A DNA stretch of 62,197 bases from Chara braunii (Eukaryota; Streptophyta; Charophyceae; Charales; Characeae): assembly GCA_003427395.1 (NCBI GenBank), contig BFEA01000158.1, forward strand, positions 551,191 to 613,387, in the 5' to 3' direction. Position numbers and translations under genes: made by a program. A model generated the notes under the pieces. That model was not told the DNA's origin, did no database searches, and saw only the letters and a program-made list of their open reading frames with translations. Shown one piece after another: positions 34,127-46,500 of this stretch (position 1 is the first letter of the stretch; each line of letters opens with the position of its first letter).

Positions 34127-34590
34127 GTACTTATTTTTTCTATTTATTAAGTTTTGATTTTATCCCGATTTAATTTGTTTTATGATTGGTTGAACCTATA
34201 ACGCTGTCTCTTATACACATCTAGATGTGTATAAGAGACAGCAAGTACATTGAACTCTGACCATAATTGAGATCCAAAATGAGATGGAGATTCGTACTTA
34301 TTTTTTTTATTTATTAAGTTCTGATTTTATCCCGATTTAATTTGTTTTATGATTGGTTGAACCTATAACGTGTTTGTGGACAAGTACATTGAACTCTTAC
34401 CATAATTGAAATCCAAGATGAGATGGAGAGCGCATGGTGACTGAAAACAGTGAGGAACTTATTTACTGTCTCTTATACACATCTAGATGTGTATAAGAGA
34501 CAGGACAAGTACATTGAACTCTTACCATAATTGAAATCCAAGATGAGATGGAGAGCGCATGGTGACTGAAAACAGTGAGGAACTTATTTA
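34127..34590. other. Adapter-split, triplicated block (assembly artefact)
   Basis: Two more Nextera junctions lie at 34,204-34,241 and 34,466-34,503. The 87 bp before the second (34,379-34,465) are repeated exactly after it (34,504-34,590). A GATTTTATCCCGATTTAATT block before the first recurs about 165 bp later. The true sequence is probably one copy of this stretch. Confidence 0.95.
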
Positions 34591-35289
34591 TGCATAACCA
34601 ATAACTGCAAAACTCTTTAGTGCTTTACTCTGTACCTGATCCGGGGTAGAGGGGTTTTCATGTGCAACTGTGTCATTATTATCATTGTGATTTTTATTGT
34701 TGGGTCTTGATTATTATCATCAGGGTTGTCAGACGAGACGTTCGGGTGGGGTCCGACCGAAGGCGTTCAAGAATCGTTCGATCTCGGGTTTGGCCCCCGT
34801 AAAAAGCGAGCAATGCACTGTGGGGGTTGTTTTTTCTCGTTTCTTTTTTTTTTTTTATATGTGCGGAGAGGAGAGCCGAAGCCACGTACATTGTATATTT
34901 TTCAAAAAATTATCAAAAAAAATAAAAAATAAAAAATTGGTCAGCCAATGATCGTGCGTCACGTGGCATATGGGCCGAACAGACCCTCGTTTGACCGAAC
35001 ACAGATTACAACCCGTCGAGTAGAGGAAGTTATACTGTGACGAGTTTTATCTCGTCGCAAAGTTGCGTGAGAATTATAGCGGCACACACAGTCGAGGTGC
35101 TACTTGGATCATTTACAACACACTCCTGACCCTGAGTGAGAAGGTCATGAAGGTCCGAAACTTTCGACAGAGTGTGGGCTTAGTGCTTCGACAACACATG
35201 GCAGGGGGGTGATTAATGCCATCATCATCACATGAAGACGAAGAAAAAAAAAATAGAACAAAAAAACAATAATGCATGCATTTTGCATT
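34591..35289. other. Unassigned
   Basis: No gene or family repeat is recognised. A/T homopolymers lie at about 34,840-34,940 and 35,245. Confidence 0.35.
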
Positions 35290-35870
35290 ACATCCGCCTC
35301 GGTGTGGTGTCGGCGTGCATACCCTTATAAGGGTACCAGTCCTGGTTTTTGCAAGTTATAGGGCACTAGTTTGGAATACAGTCTGAACAGACCGTGTGAG
35401 TCGCTGTTGTGTCCGTTGTTTACGCCGACTAGATGGTTGACTAGAGTAGAAAATCCGTGGGCACGCAGACTTAAGGCACGAGTGATCTCTTCTCCTGTTG
35501 ATGATTGAAAAGCCTGTGTAGTCGCCGGCCTATTTTTTTTATTTTCTAATTACGCTAGGATTAAAAAGATTATGTCCCTGGATTGGTGCGCTTGCCTGGG
35601 ACTTGTGCGAACGTGCAGAGGACGACATCGACAACAATATTATTTTGAAAACGTTTCGGTTGATCTACACGTCGCGCAGTATCCACTTATTTAGGAGTCT
35701 GTTAAAACTAGACCCAACCTTGGGCCTGCGTCGGACTTGCATCAAAGAAATTCAGGGATCGAGATCGAGCGGCGATGACGTAGGGTATCAGAGTAGCGCG
35801 AAGGGACTGAGGGGGTGAGGGCCCGACGGGGCTACCCCCCTTGGTTTTGTCGTCAGAGGCATCGGAACGA
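35290..35870 (+). repeat. Inverted companion block (palindrome + tRNA-like)
   Basis: This is the inverse of the blocks at 18.2-19.0 kb and 60.0-60.6 kb. It has the perfect 16-bp palindrome TACCCTTATAAGGGTA (35,320-35,335) and CTGGTTTTTGCAAG, then the inverse of the GCCTTAAGTCTGCG-GCCCAC stretch, and the inverse of CCAAGGGGGGTAGCCCCG. Its direction agrees with LTR D downstream, so both may belong to one element. Confidence 0.6.
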
Positions 35871-38846
35871 TACTAGTAGTTTCTTCTCCTGCGATCGTCG
35901 TGTTCTGGCGACGAAAAGTTTTAAATACTTTATTATTTTATTATTGTTAGTTTTTATGCGTTCGCATTTCTTGACTTGGACGCAGCTCCGATTTTTTAGG
36001 CCGTCACGACGGCCGAGGACCTTGAGCGGGTACCTCCGTCGGTTGACCCAAGGGTTCCCGCGTGTTCGGGATGTTGGCAGAATTTTTCTATCTTACCGGT
36101 CTTATGGGCCAAGGAGTTCAACGTGCATGGGGTTCCTTGGGCGATCGACTCACGAGACGGAGAAAGGTCCGAGTGGCGGGATGCCTTTTGCGGATGTCGT
36201 GTTCACCAGCCACGATCTAGTAAGTGTGAGCATGCCCCTTGGGACCCGCTAGATGGCGATTTATGCCTGAGCAGGCGGGGCACTGGTGAAAGGCTGCCGC
36301 AACTTTGGCTGCTGGACAGGGATGTCGCAGCACGTATGCCCATAGGGACCCGACAGACGGGACTGCGCTTGGACCCAGGCGGCCCAGGGCGATGTCAGGA
36401 GGCCCGCAGCAATATCGGTTGCAGTCCTGTCTGACCCCATGGAGCCCCCTTCCCCACGCCGGCCTTCAAATTTCGCATTTGAATGTTTGCTATTACTGCC
36501 GAAATTCGCACCGGGCCCGTTTCACCTAAGCCCACACTTTGACCCTGCAGTAGGAGCACGCCCTCTGACACTTCGGGGAGCCAAAGTCGCACCTACGACC
36601 GGACGTAGGATGCAAGACTAAACGCAATTCATCCTTGGGGCTGATCATATTCGGCAAGTAAGTGTTCCATATTGCTAAGCAAGAGATCCATAGTCCGCAC
36701 TACCAAGCCTCCGAAAACTCGAATTATAGGACGACGCGACTCATTTCAACCACTGGCCTATTGACTGCGTTAGACGATGCCCGGGCGGTGTCTAGTTTGG
36801 TGCGCAGTTTTGCGGTTGATCGGGTGAAAAAAAACTGGGATGAGGAGTTAAGAGCGAGAGGGACCTGGGCGGCAAGTAGGATCGAATATATGCGAAAGAG
36901 GATAAGGATGGCGATGATGGATATGGCCGGATAGGAAAAAGGCTTGCTCACCCGATACTTAATGAAATTGCGCGAGGGAGAAAGCTAAGTAGGGTTTTTT
37001 TATAGTTGTGAATCGAATGGCGGGGTTAGTCTTGATAATAGGTTAGTAGATAGAGAGCTAGGAACAAAAGGTGGTGCGTCGAGATATGGAAGAAGGGAGG
37101 AAAACGAGGAGGAAAAATGTGTTTTTCACTCGTTGGTGAGAAGATTTGGGCAAGTGAAGAACCATCTCAGGTGTTTTCAAACATGGCGAATTCGATAGCA
37201 ACTTTAGATATGAAGTTAGAATGTTAGTTTTACCATACAAGGGAAGATGAGCTACGTGAAGGCATCGGGAAAAAACAAAGAAATTGTGAGTCTTGTTTGT
37301 TTCTTGGCAGGAGCAAGATGGATAATATGCTAGTTGGGGGTCTTGAAACTTTATGAGCACGTTATGCTACAACGAAGAACGTTAATCCCGACGTTGTCAA
37401 AGCGCGACTGGGCTTGGCTATGCGCCTACCCCGGTTCTAGATATAGATTCATCCTGATTCTTGCGCATTCAAACGACGATCGAAGATAGTGAGAGCGGAG
37501 CCGTGGGGGTTGGAGACTTATCTAGTGGCAGGTACGTCGCTCATCTTATCGAGGGAAGTTACTTCCCTCTACCTCTCTGCGTGAATGACTGGAGAACAGT
37601 GAATACTTCCGTGTTCGAACGAAGGGTTCATTTTGATCTTGATCATACTGCGTACGAAAGTGAGCGAGGGAAAAGATGAACTGGGGGTTTCCAAGCGTTG
37701 AGCATCCAACAGTGAACTCGGATCGACGAAAGGGTGAAGCACACCTTACAGTCCAACTAGCGGGAGCTGCGAGCAGGAGGTGCAATGTCGAAGTGGCTAT
37801 GTATATTTTCATGTCTAGCGGAAAACTCGTATTCACTTTGTGTGAAGGATCGTGTAAGTTGTTAACCATTGAGACCGCTCATGATCCTCGTCTTTCCCTT
37901 GGTCATGATCTACATACTAATCATGGACTGTTTCCCCCCACCCCCTCGGTTATGTTCATGGGCGTTTTGCTGGATCTGCCCCTGTCTGTTAGTTACTAAT
38001 CATTTCGGGTGAACCTGGCAAGGTCGAGGACCGGGTACGTTTGTAGTAAGAAAGAAAGAAAATTCACCTGCAGGGGACCTCGTTTCGGTTGCGTTCCTGG
38101 CTACTCACTAATTGCTTTGTATGCGCATTTTACAAAGCCTCTTGCTGCAACTTCGCGCACTCCAGCTCTCCTTTGCATGAGGCATGAATGCGAAGGTGGG
38201 TTGACTGTGATCTCTGCGCCCTGCTGCTGCAAGTGTATGTTTGTCACTGTGTGTCTATTGTCTGCATCCGATGTGCCTCTGCAGGTGGTTATGCACAGTT
38301 GGCTTACGACTGCCACTGCCATGCCTTGCCGTATATGCCACGCTTATCAAAGTGTTTTTGTATTATTGGCACGGGCAGTTGCTATATACATGGCTTTGAC
38401 CAAACTTGTTGTGCCCCTATTAGTATAAGGGCACAGGGATACGATGTATGAGGGCGCAGGGCTTCTAGGTCGTGTGGCTGCAGTTCTGGTTTAAATTAGT
38501 TGGGCAAAGCTAGAGGGAGAGCGGCAACGTTGCAAGACTTACCTACTGAGTGATTTGTTGTTCATTGCAAATAGGAGGGATGGAGGAAGGCCACGAAACT
38601 TCAGACCTTCGTATTGACCGTGCATTGATGCTCCGTTGGGATAGGGGAGCGAGAAGTGGGTTCGAGAGGAAAGGTGGTGTTTTTTTAACTACGGCCGTGT
38701 CTTCAGTTGTGACCAGGACGTTTCAGACCACGAGTAATGCGGGGGAATGAAGCTCATCGAACGGGACCTTTACTGCAATTTAGAGTGATTATCAGGAAGT
38801 CAACAACAGACTATTTGACTTTGACTGACCAAGCAGGTGCAAATTT
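35871..38846. other. Block between companion block and LTR D
   Basis: About 3 kb with no gene recognised. If the 35.3-kb block and LTR D are one element, this would be its 3' internal region. Frames at 36,662-36,934 and 38,009-38,428 (plus) match nothing I know. Confidence 0.35.
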
Positions 38847-41800
38847 TGCCACCATTGCGGGACTCTCCGGAGCATAAAGGTTTCAAGGCCTTCTCCTGGG
38901 AGTTGAGTTGTCCCTCTCCTGTATCTCCAGCGTTTGAAACCCCTTATCTTCTGCCCTTCTTACTCTAAGTCTAATCTTGTTCTGAGAGGAAGGCGGCACG
39001 CGGGATTGAACCCGTAGGACCGCAACAAAACTTTGTGGGGAATCTGTTCACCGATTACGGAAGCTCTGCGGAACTGAGGAGGAGTTTTGTAGGCAGGGAA
39101 CTGAAGGGTAACCATTGTTTTCCCTCTATAAACCAGTTATAACCCCTATATGTATTTCTTGTTATGGTTTACTTAGTGTATTGTTTTTATCCCTACTTGA
39201 ACTTTCAGTCTGACTTTCAAAACAATCCAGACTTAATGAAAGGAAGGATTGTGTAAGTTCAGTTTCAATTTTATTGTTTGACTGAAAGCATATTGTGAAA
39301 AGGAATTGCATCGGGGGAAAAGGTGGGAGGAAGGTTGTATTACTTTTGTCTGACTGGGCCAACCAAAGGCTAGGAGAGTCTCCATAAGATTGGAGGGCCC
39401 AGTGCTATGTTTATTTTTGATTGTCTGGAAGACCAGACAGGTTCCCATAAAATTGGGTGGTCTGGTTGCTTTGACTTGCGAGGGCTGCCTGTATTTTACT
39501 TTCAGGGACCAAGCATTTTTTCATAAGATTGGATGGCTTGATTGTCTTGTTTCTTTGGGTTTTCTTATAATTTGTTCGTTTCTGAAAGAGAGTTGGGCAT
39601 GTTTCATAAGATTTGATGACTTTGACTCTCTCTTGTTTTATTCTGAGGGGGAATTCAGGCAAAGGACTTAACAGGTTCCCATAAGATTGGGTGGTCTCGT
39701 CTGGAGCCACGCACATGATATAACCAAAAAGATAAATTTGTTTATATTATAATATTACCTTACTTATGAACAAGCTAGTCAGACATTTTTCCATAAGATT
39801 AAATGGTCTGACTAAAGTTTATCATCAACTTAAGAGGGTATGAATTAAGAGTAACCTTGTAGTAAGAAGGGACAGGCTGAACCTTGATTTATGTTACCTT
39901 AAAAGACTAAGTGCAAACAATTTTATATAACTTGGATACGTAAACAGCTTAGGGCGACTCGGCTGGTCAAACTAGTCATATGCCAGAGGAAGAGAAAAAT
40001 TTTAGTGCCCTTTGTTCGTGTATAAGTTGGGTATAAAGAATAAATCATTGAAAGACTACGAACTATTGTTTGACCAGGGTGACTTTGGGCTGGTGAGAGT
40101 ACTTACCTTTATGGTTTCACCTTGCATGTGGCTGAGTGAGATTACTATTCAGTCTGAGTTACAGTTTGATAGGTAGTTGTTTTAGAAGCTCGCCACATGC
40201 TATAGTCATAGGAGTTAGTTCAATGTCTGCAGTTTTTTAGCGAAGTTTTTTTTACTTAGCTAAATTTCTGCATTTTCTGGGATCATTTGTTATACTTGGT
40301 CTTGTATAAATTTTGGTAAGCTACTTTATCTACGGGAAACGCTGCCAAAATTTCTACGAAACCAAGGAGTTAGTCAGATTTTGACTTTTCAAAGTCCAAC
40401 TTCTCTAAATTTTATATATGGTTTAGTAATAATATGGAAAGTCTCATTTTCTAAGGGGAGTGTTGCCCAAATTTTTGTTGATCTAGATAGTTAGACAAAA
40501 TTTTAACCTTGAGAAGTCAAAGTTATTTTTAGATTCTAAACATAACTTTGTATAAATTTTGGAAAGCTACTTTCTCTATGGGAAGCGCTGCCACAATTTC
40601 TACAAATCTAAGGAGTTAGTTTAATTTTGTCTTGATAGAACTCAAATCCTGTTAGTTATAGTTTATCTTGATAAAACTCAAGTTTTACGTTTTAGTTCAT
40701 ATCTAACTTAGTATAAATCTGAGAAGTCTACGTTTCTAAAGAAGTTGTTGCCCTAACTTTTACTAATTTAGGGAGTTAGACAAAATTTGACTTTCTATAG
40801 TCAAAAATTGTTTCGGTTTTTATATTTTTTTTTCATATAAATTCTGAAAATGCATTTTTTCTATATGAAACGTTGTCGAAATTTTCTTAGTTCAAAGGAG
40901 ATAACTTATATTTTGACAAGTGACGATACTCATAATTCACTCTGCATGGGGGAGATTCTGCCAAAGGTCTATTTTTTCCTTGGACACTGACTTAGGGATA
41001 GACTTATACTTAATTGGCAGATAGTTTTGAGTAAGAATGTGCTATGGAGATTTATTTTTCATACACTGATGGTTTAACTTGGACATTGGCCTGTCTTATG
41101 ATGCAGACCTTCTTTGGACATTTGATTCAGGATTGGGCTAGATTTAACTTGATCTCACGACGATCATTTTTTGTTATCACTAATAACAAGTCGATTGTCG
41201 ATTCGTCGGTTTACGACTCAACTCCAATTCATTCTCGTTACCCAACCTAAAGGGTTTTTAGCCGTAGTGATTTTTATTGTTTTATTAAGGTTTTCACCCG
41301 AATTTTTATTGGATGGCCATTTAACGAAGGTATTGAGTATTTATTTCGGAAGGTTGGGCAAAGGTTGAGGCTTGTATGGCTAAAGCAAGGGGGTATGAGT
41401 ATAGAGAATGGTTGAAGTTGACCCCGTGTAGCGTACGAACCTTTTCTGGTTGAATTTTTTATGTGATTGCAGGTATGTTGGTGGTTCGAACTCTGGATTT
41501 TTTTTTACTTGCCTGCAATCATGTATATATATGAATGAGGAAGATCCCGCTATGATTGTGAGAAGTGATCGTCTTGTATTAACCCTCTATTTAATATGTT
41601 GTTGAGCATTTCGCGTGGCATATAATGTTCGGGCGTAAGGTTTAATTGGTGGTTGTAATTGAGAGAGAGGGGAACTCCCTTCTTTTCGTCGTTTTGCTTC
41701 TTAAAGATTTTTGGTCAGGCGTTGGTCCTTGGCTTGGATTCGAGGTCCTTGTCCAGGACATCCCAGGTCTTAGACTCCGCGCGGAAGGGATCACCCCTCA

Positions 41801-42633
41801 CGCAGAGTCTATTTGCCTTGACACCGGGACACTCAGCCTAAGGGTCGGAGGTGTCGCGGGGGCCGAACGGCTTTTCCTTTAGCTGTGCAATATCGTGAAG
41901 GGTTTGACCTTCACGATACTTCGAGACTGACACTTGAGTATCATAAACGGTACTCAGATTCACGAGGGACTACTTGATTATGGGCACTACATAGTACGCC
42001 ATCATTGCGACTGCTTGCATTTTCACGCATTGCTAGTCGATATGGAAAAACTCTGCGTTCATGTGGTTTCATACTAAGTCTCACGTGTGTCGCCTACCCG
42101 ATTCCCGCGTCGGAAGGTTATGAGATGGTTACTGAAGGGAGTAGGATTGTTTTGTGTTGTGTTGTTCCGTGTGTGTGTTTTATTTTTATGTTTTAAGCGT
42201 AGTGTAACGAGTAGTGAGTGGGATGCGTCCTAGTCGAACGACGACGAGTTGCTTTTGGGACTTCAGCCCTCCAGTGCGTCGGTTTGCGTGCGAGTCCAAT
42301 AGAGGTGTGGGACCGCTCGTACCCCCTATGCTACAGTGAACGAGAAACGCCCTCAGTTGGTCCACCTCTGCGATTGCAACTGATTAGCTTTGGTATTGTG
42401 GACTGGTAGCTCGACGGGGATACACCTACCGAAGGGAGGTGACAGCTCCCGCAGGTGGAGGTAAGTTGTACCTCGTGTTGACCCTATCCTATCGTGGGGG
42501 CTCGCGAGAGGTATAGCTGGCGCACTCGACCGGAGCGGCTTGCAGAAGCTCCATGTGTATAGCATTTATAGACCAACTCCTGCGTGACACAGCCGGGAGG
42601 GTCCCGCCCTGAGCGGGACCGATGCGCTTGACA
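38847..42633 (+). mobile_element. Long LTR copy D, with primer-binding site
   Basis: It runs from TGCCACCATTGCGGG to GATGCGCTTGACA (about 3.79 kb) and is the inverse of copies A, B, C and F. Two bases after the CA end lies a primer-binding site, which fixes the element direction for the whole family. It has stem-loop units (39,380-39,830), the minisatellite (40,300-40,900) and a perfect hairpin TATCGTGAAGG/CCTTCACGATA (41,891-41,918). LTRs this long are at the large end for plant Ty3/gypsy. The 5' boundary is less certain than the 3' one, because copies stay similar slightly beyond it. Confidence 0.75.
42318..42347 (+). promoter_or_regulatory. Stretch complementary to tRNA-Asp 5' half
   Basis: The element strand reads TACCCCCTATGCTACAG, complementary to plant tRNA-Asp D-arm/5' sequence (CTGTAG-ATAG-GGTA type). 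It lies about 300 nt before the primer-binding site. In Ty1 and Ty3 of yeast a second contact between genomic RNA and primer tRNA is known; here it is inferred only. Confidence 0.4.
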
Positions 42634-42635
42634 GG

Positions 42636-42654
42636 TGGCGCCGTTGTCGGGGAT
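42636..42654 (+). promoter_or_regulatory. Primer-binding site, tRNA-Asp type
   Basis: TGGCGCCGTTGTCGGGGAT differs by one base from the complement of plant tRNA-Asp(GUC) with its CCA tail (TGGCGCCGTTGCCGGGGAT). It starts two bases after the LTR terminal CA, the standard spacing. It primes minus-strand cDNA in plant LTR retrotransposons. Confidence 0.88.
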
Positions 42655-43039
42655 AACGGTTGCATACCGTTGTCCTTGGTGGAACGACATCCGGGTACGG
42701 AAAAGTGAGAAAATAGGCATGTGAGAAAATTTTGTATGACTTATAAGGATGACTATATGAAGTTACTATTAATAATCTACTATATATTTTTGATTCGATT
42801 GATTGCCTATTTGATTATTATGGATAAAACTTATGTTCCCTTAGGATGTGAAGTAAGTCAGTGAGAGGGATAAGTCGGTCGAGATAAGTTAAGAAAAGAG
42901 AAAAAATGATAGTGCCTGGTAAGTTTGAATCATGATTGAGCTAAGAAGGAAGTTAGGTAAGCAGTGTGATAGGTCAGTCTTGCTGAATGAAGTTTTTATC
43001 TTATCTTAACAGGAAGGCTGAGCAAGAGAATCGGCCACA

Positions 43040-43159
43040 ATGTCAGGTGGTGCAGCTGACGGTGTGGGAAAGATCCTGACGATCGATGATTTAGTCGAAG
43101 CATTAGATGGGCGAGAAAAACGCAGCCTCCGTCAAAACGATCGAGCAAAATCTGAATGA
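43040..43159 (+). pseudogene. gag-like N-terminal fragment
   Basis: An ATG about 390 nt after the primer-binding site opens 39 codons starting MSGGAADGVGKILTIDDLVE. It is preceded by a pyrimidine tract and CAG (TTTTTATCTTATCTTAACAG) that looks like a splice acceptor. The frame closes at 43,159, but a second frame continues a protein-like, hydrophilic sequence to about 43,198, so a frameshift is likely near 43,110. Position and composition suit the start of gag. I recognise no specific family motif. A short host exon is an alternative. Confidence 0.4.
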
Positions 43160-43221
43160 ATCTCCAGCTAGCCCGAGATCATGGAAGAATTCGGTGTAAT
43201 GGGTCATCCCTTTCCCGTCAG

Positions 43222-43409
43222 GTAAATTCTCTCCTCTCTCTCTTCCTCTCGTGCTCGCAGGCGCTCCCGGTATAGGCAAGTCCGGTTATAGGTAATTCTC
43301 TAACCCTACGATTTGGTCTCATGCTACTTCCATCGATAGAGCGGGCAACGTAGAGGTCGAAAGGTAAGCGTTCGGATCCTGGCTGCTCTCGCACTACCTC
43401 TTCCTATAG
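43222..43409 (+). repeat. Three intron-shaped modules
   Basis: Segments 43,222-43,260 (39 nt), 43,292-43,339 (48 nt) and 43,364-43,409 (46 nt) each begin after AG/GG with GTAAAT, GTAATT or GTAAGC and end in a pyrimidine-rich tract plus CAG or ATAG. The second and third share CTACYTC...ATAG with modules in the 51-kb array. Confidence 0.5.
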
Positions 43410-43423
43410 GATGAGCATGATCG

Positions 43424-43455
43424 GAATGAACCCTCTGCCAGATTACGGAAGTAGT
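43424..43455 (+). repeat. Short hairpin repeat, diverged copy
   Basis: GGAATGAACCCTCTGCCAGA then TTACGGAAGTA. It follows an intron-shaped module, as at 51.4 kb. Confidence 0.45.
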
Positions 43456-43511
43456 ATACACTACTTCCTTACTATGCGCGTCGAGACTGCTTCGATAAAC
43501 GTCACACCCGC

Positions 43512-46500
43512 TGTCAAGATCGGCCAGGCAGCGCACGTGGCGTCGCGGGACCCTCTCGGTCGCGTCACGCAGGAGTTGGATCAATCTCGACATAACGCGC
43601 GAGTGGAGCTTCCTTACGCCGCTCCGGCCGAGTGCGCCAGTCATACCTCTCGCGAGCCCCTACGACAGGATAGGGCCTACACGAGGCACATTTTACCTCC
43701 ACCTTACGGGAGCTGTCACCTCCCATCGGTGGGCGTATCCCCGCCGAGCTACCAACCCACAATACGAAAGCTAATCAGTTGCAATCGCAGAGGTGGACCA
43801 GCCGAGGGTGTTTCTCGTTCGCTGTAGCATAGGGGGTACGAGAGGTAATACGCCTATCGGACCCGCACGCGAACCGCCATCTTGGGGGGCTGGAGTCCCA
43901 AGCGCGTCTCGTCGTTGGTCGACTAGGACGCATCCCACACGCTGTGCGCACACCATTCTACGAACACGCGAAAGGAGCACAAGCGCACGCACGCACGCAC
44001 ATACAACATGCCACAACACAAATAACGCTGGCACTACCCGAACAACGCAACAACGCTCCTAGCCCCTCGGTAGCTGTCCCATAACTTCTCGATACGGAAA
44101 TCGAATGGGCGTCGCGCGCAAGACTTAATATAAAATCGCGCGGACGCAGGGCTGACTCATACCGACTCGCAATGCAAGCGTACGCAAGCGGTCGCGATGA
44201 TGGTGTACCACGTCGTACCCATACTCACGCGGTCCTCGTTAACCTCGAGGGTCGCGTTCGACACTCAAGTGTCGGCTGGCACGCGCCTAGAGGGTTAGTC
44301 TCTCGACGCTGAACAACCGCCATGCGTGGTTGAAGACCACACACCCTCTTCTGCACCCTTTATGCAGAGCGGGTGGTACACAGGCCCTTGCCTGTGGTGG
44401 TAGTCGTCTCTCGCGGCCCTAGGGGCGAGTCCTCCCCGGGGCCTGGGCGAAAGTCAAGGGGTTTGACTTTGACCGCTGCCACGGAATACAACGTCCAACC
44501 ATAAAAACCTCTAAGAAGCAACAAGACTCGCATGAATCCAAGAAGAGGGGATAGGGCAAGGGTCTCCTGGCCCTTAAAACAAAACTCATGGCTTAGGGAC
44601 ACACTTCCCCTCTACGGGCTGCTGGCGGCTTATAATAATCCCAAGCGTTGTGCCTACGCGCAAGCCCGGTGGTCCCATAACCTTTAGACGTCGGGGCGGC
44701 GAGGCGTCGTGCGCAGGGCTCTGATATAAAATTGTGAGGTAGCCTGACTATAGCTTATCACAACAGAAGAGAGTAGAATTAAGAGATACAATTGAGGGTA
44801 ATTGTGGGTAGGCTGAGCAATGTTCTAAGTTGAGCGGCTCAACCTTATGTCCCTTTGAAGACTAAGTTCAGATATATATATATAATCTGGCTATTTAAAC
44901 AGTTTAGGGCGACTAGAGTGGTCTAGTCAGACGCCCAAAGAAGAGAGAAGTAGTTGTGCCCTCTATTTGTGTGTACCTGGCCAAGTCAGAACGCTCTATA
45001 AGTTTAGGTATTCTGACCTTGGGTCTGGCTAAGGTGGGTGCGCTCTGTAAGTTCAGGTGCCCTGGCTTATGCCTTATGTAAGCTTGGGTATGAAAGGGAT
45101 AACTCACAGAGGAAGCATGAACTATTGTTTGCTAAAGGAGCTTGGGGTTGGTGAGAGTACTTACCTTTGTGGTTTGGCCTGCATGTGGCTGAGTGAGGTT
45201 ACTAATTGGTCTGGGCTTCAGGTTGAAAGGTAGTTGCTTTAGAGGCTCGCCATGGGCTAGAGTGATAGGAGCTAGGTCAATTCCTGCTTTTTTCGAGCTG
45301 ACTTTTTTTACTTAGATCAATTCTCGCATTTTCTAGGATCTTTTGTTATACCTGGCTTCGTATAAATCTTGGCAAGTCACTTTCTCTACGGGAAGTGCTG
45401 CCGAAATTTCTACAAATCCAAAGAGTTAGTCAACTTTTGACTTGTCAAAATTCAAATTGTCTAATCTTTATATCTAGCTTAGTAAAAATTTAGAACGTCT
45501 CCTTTTCTAAAGGGAATGCTGCCCAAATTTTTGTTAATTCAAGGAGTTAAACAAAATTGGACTTTAAGAAGTTAAAGTTATTTTCAGATTTTGAACTTAG
45601 CCTTGTATAAATTTTGGAATTGCACTTTTCCAAAGGGAGTGCTGCCAAAATCACTGCAAAACTAAGGAATTAACTAAATTTTGTCTAAGTTGAACCCAAA
45701 TTGTCTCTAAGTTCATATCTGACTTAATACAAATCTGGGGAGTCTCCCTTTCTAAAGAGAGTGTCGTTCAAATTTCTACTAATTCAGGGAGTTAGGCAAG
45801 GTTATTTCTGTTTCCATATTTGAGCTGATATAAACTTTGAAAAGACACATTTCCTACGGGAAGCGCTGCCGAAATTTTCTTGATTTAGAGGAGTTAGATT
45901 ATATTTTGACAGGTGACGATTTTGACAATCCACCCTGAATAGGGGAGATTATGTCGGGGTCTACCTTTGCTTTGGGCACGGCTTACAGGTAGATTCAGGC
46001 TTAGTTATTTAAGGTGATTTGAGTGGGATCGTGATATGGGGGTTATTCTCCATGGACTTATAGGTTCAGCCTGGGGATTGACCTGTCTTGTGTTACAGNC
46101 CATCTTGATCNATTNGATTCAGGATTTGGACTANTTNCGGATTGATCCTACGAGGATCGTCTTCTGTTATCACTGATAACAAGTCGGTTGCCGATTCGTC
46201 GGTCTTCGACTCAATTTGAACTCATTCCCCATACTCAACCTAAAAGGCTTTAGCCCTGGTGGTTTTACTGTTTGTTAAGGGTTTTACCCGGACTTTTATT
46301 GAATGGTCATTTGACAAAGGTACTGAGTATTTAATTAAGGTTGGTTGGATCGGCGATTGGGGCTTGCATGGCTAAAGCGAAGGGGTATGAGCATAGAGAA
46401 TGCTTGGGGTTGACTCTGTGTAGTGCGTGCTTTGTCGCTTGATTTTTGGTGTGGTTGCAGGTATGTCCTGTGGCTTGGATTTTGGATTTGGACTGCCTGC

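Noticed and set aside
38009-38428. 139-codon Cys-rich frame on the plus strand
   Set aside because: No signal peptide, cysteine spacing or family match convinced me. It overlaps another frame and has no conserved counterpart.
39005-39060. A tRNA gene in the LTR end block (GGGTTCAATCCC on the minus strand)
   Set aside because: Only a T-arm-like motif is present. No D-arm, anticodon arm or closing acceptor stem fits around it, and most copies have an extra base in the loop.
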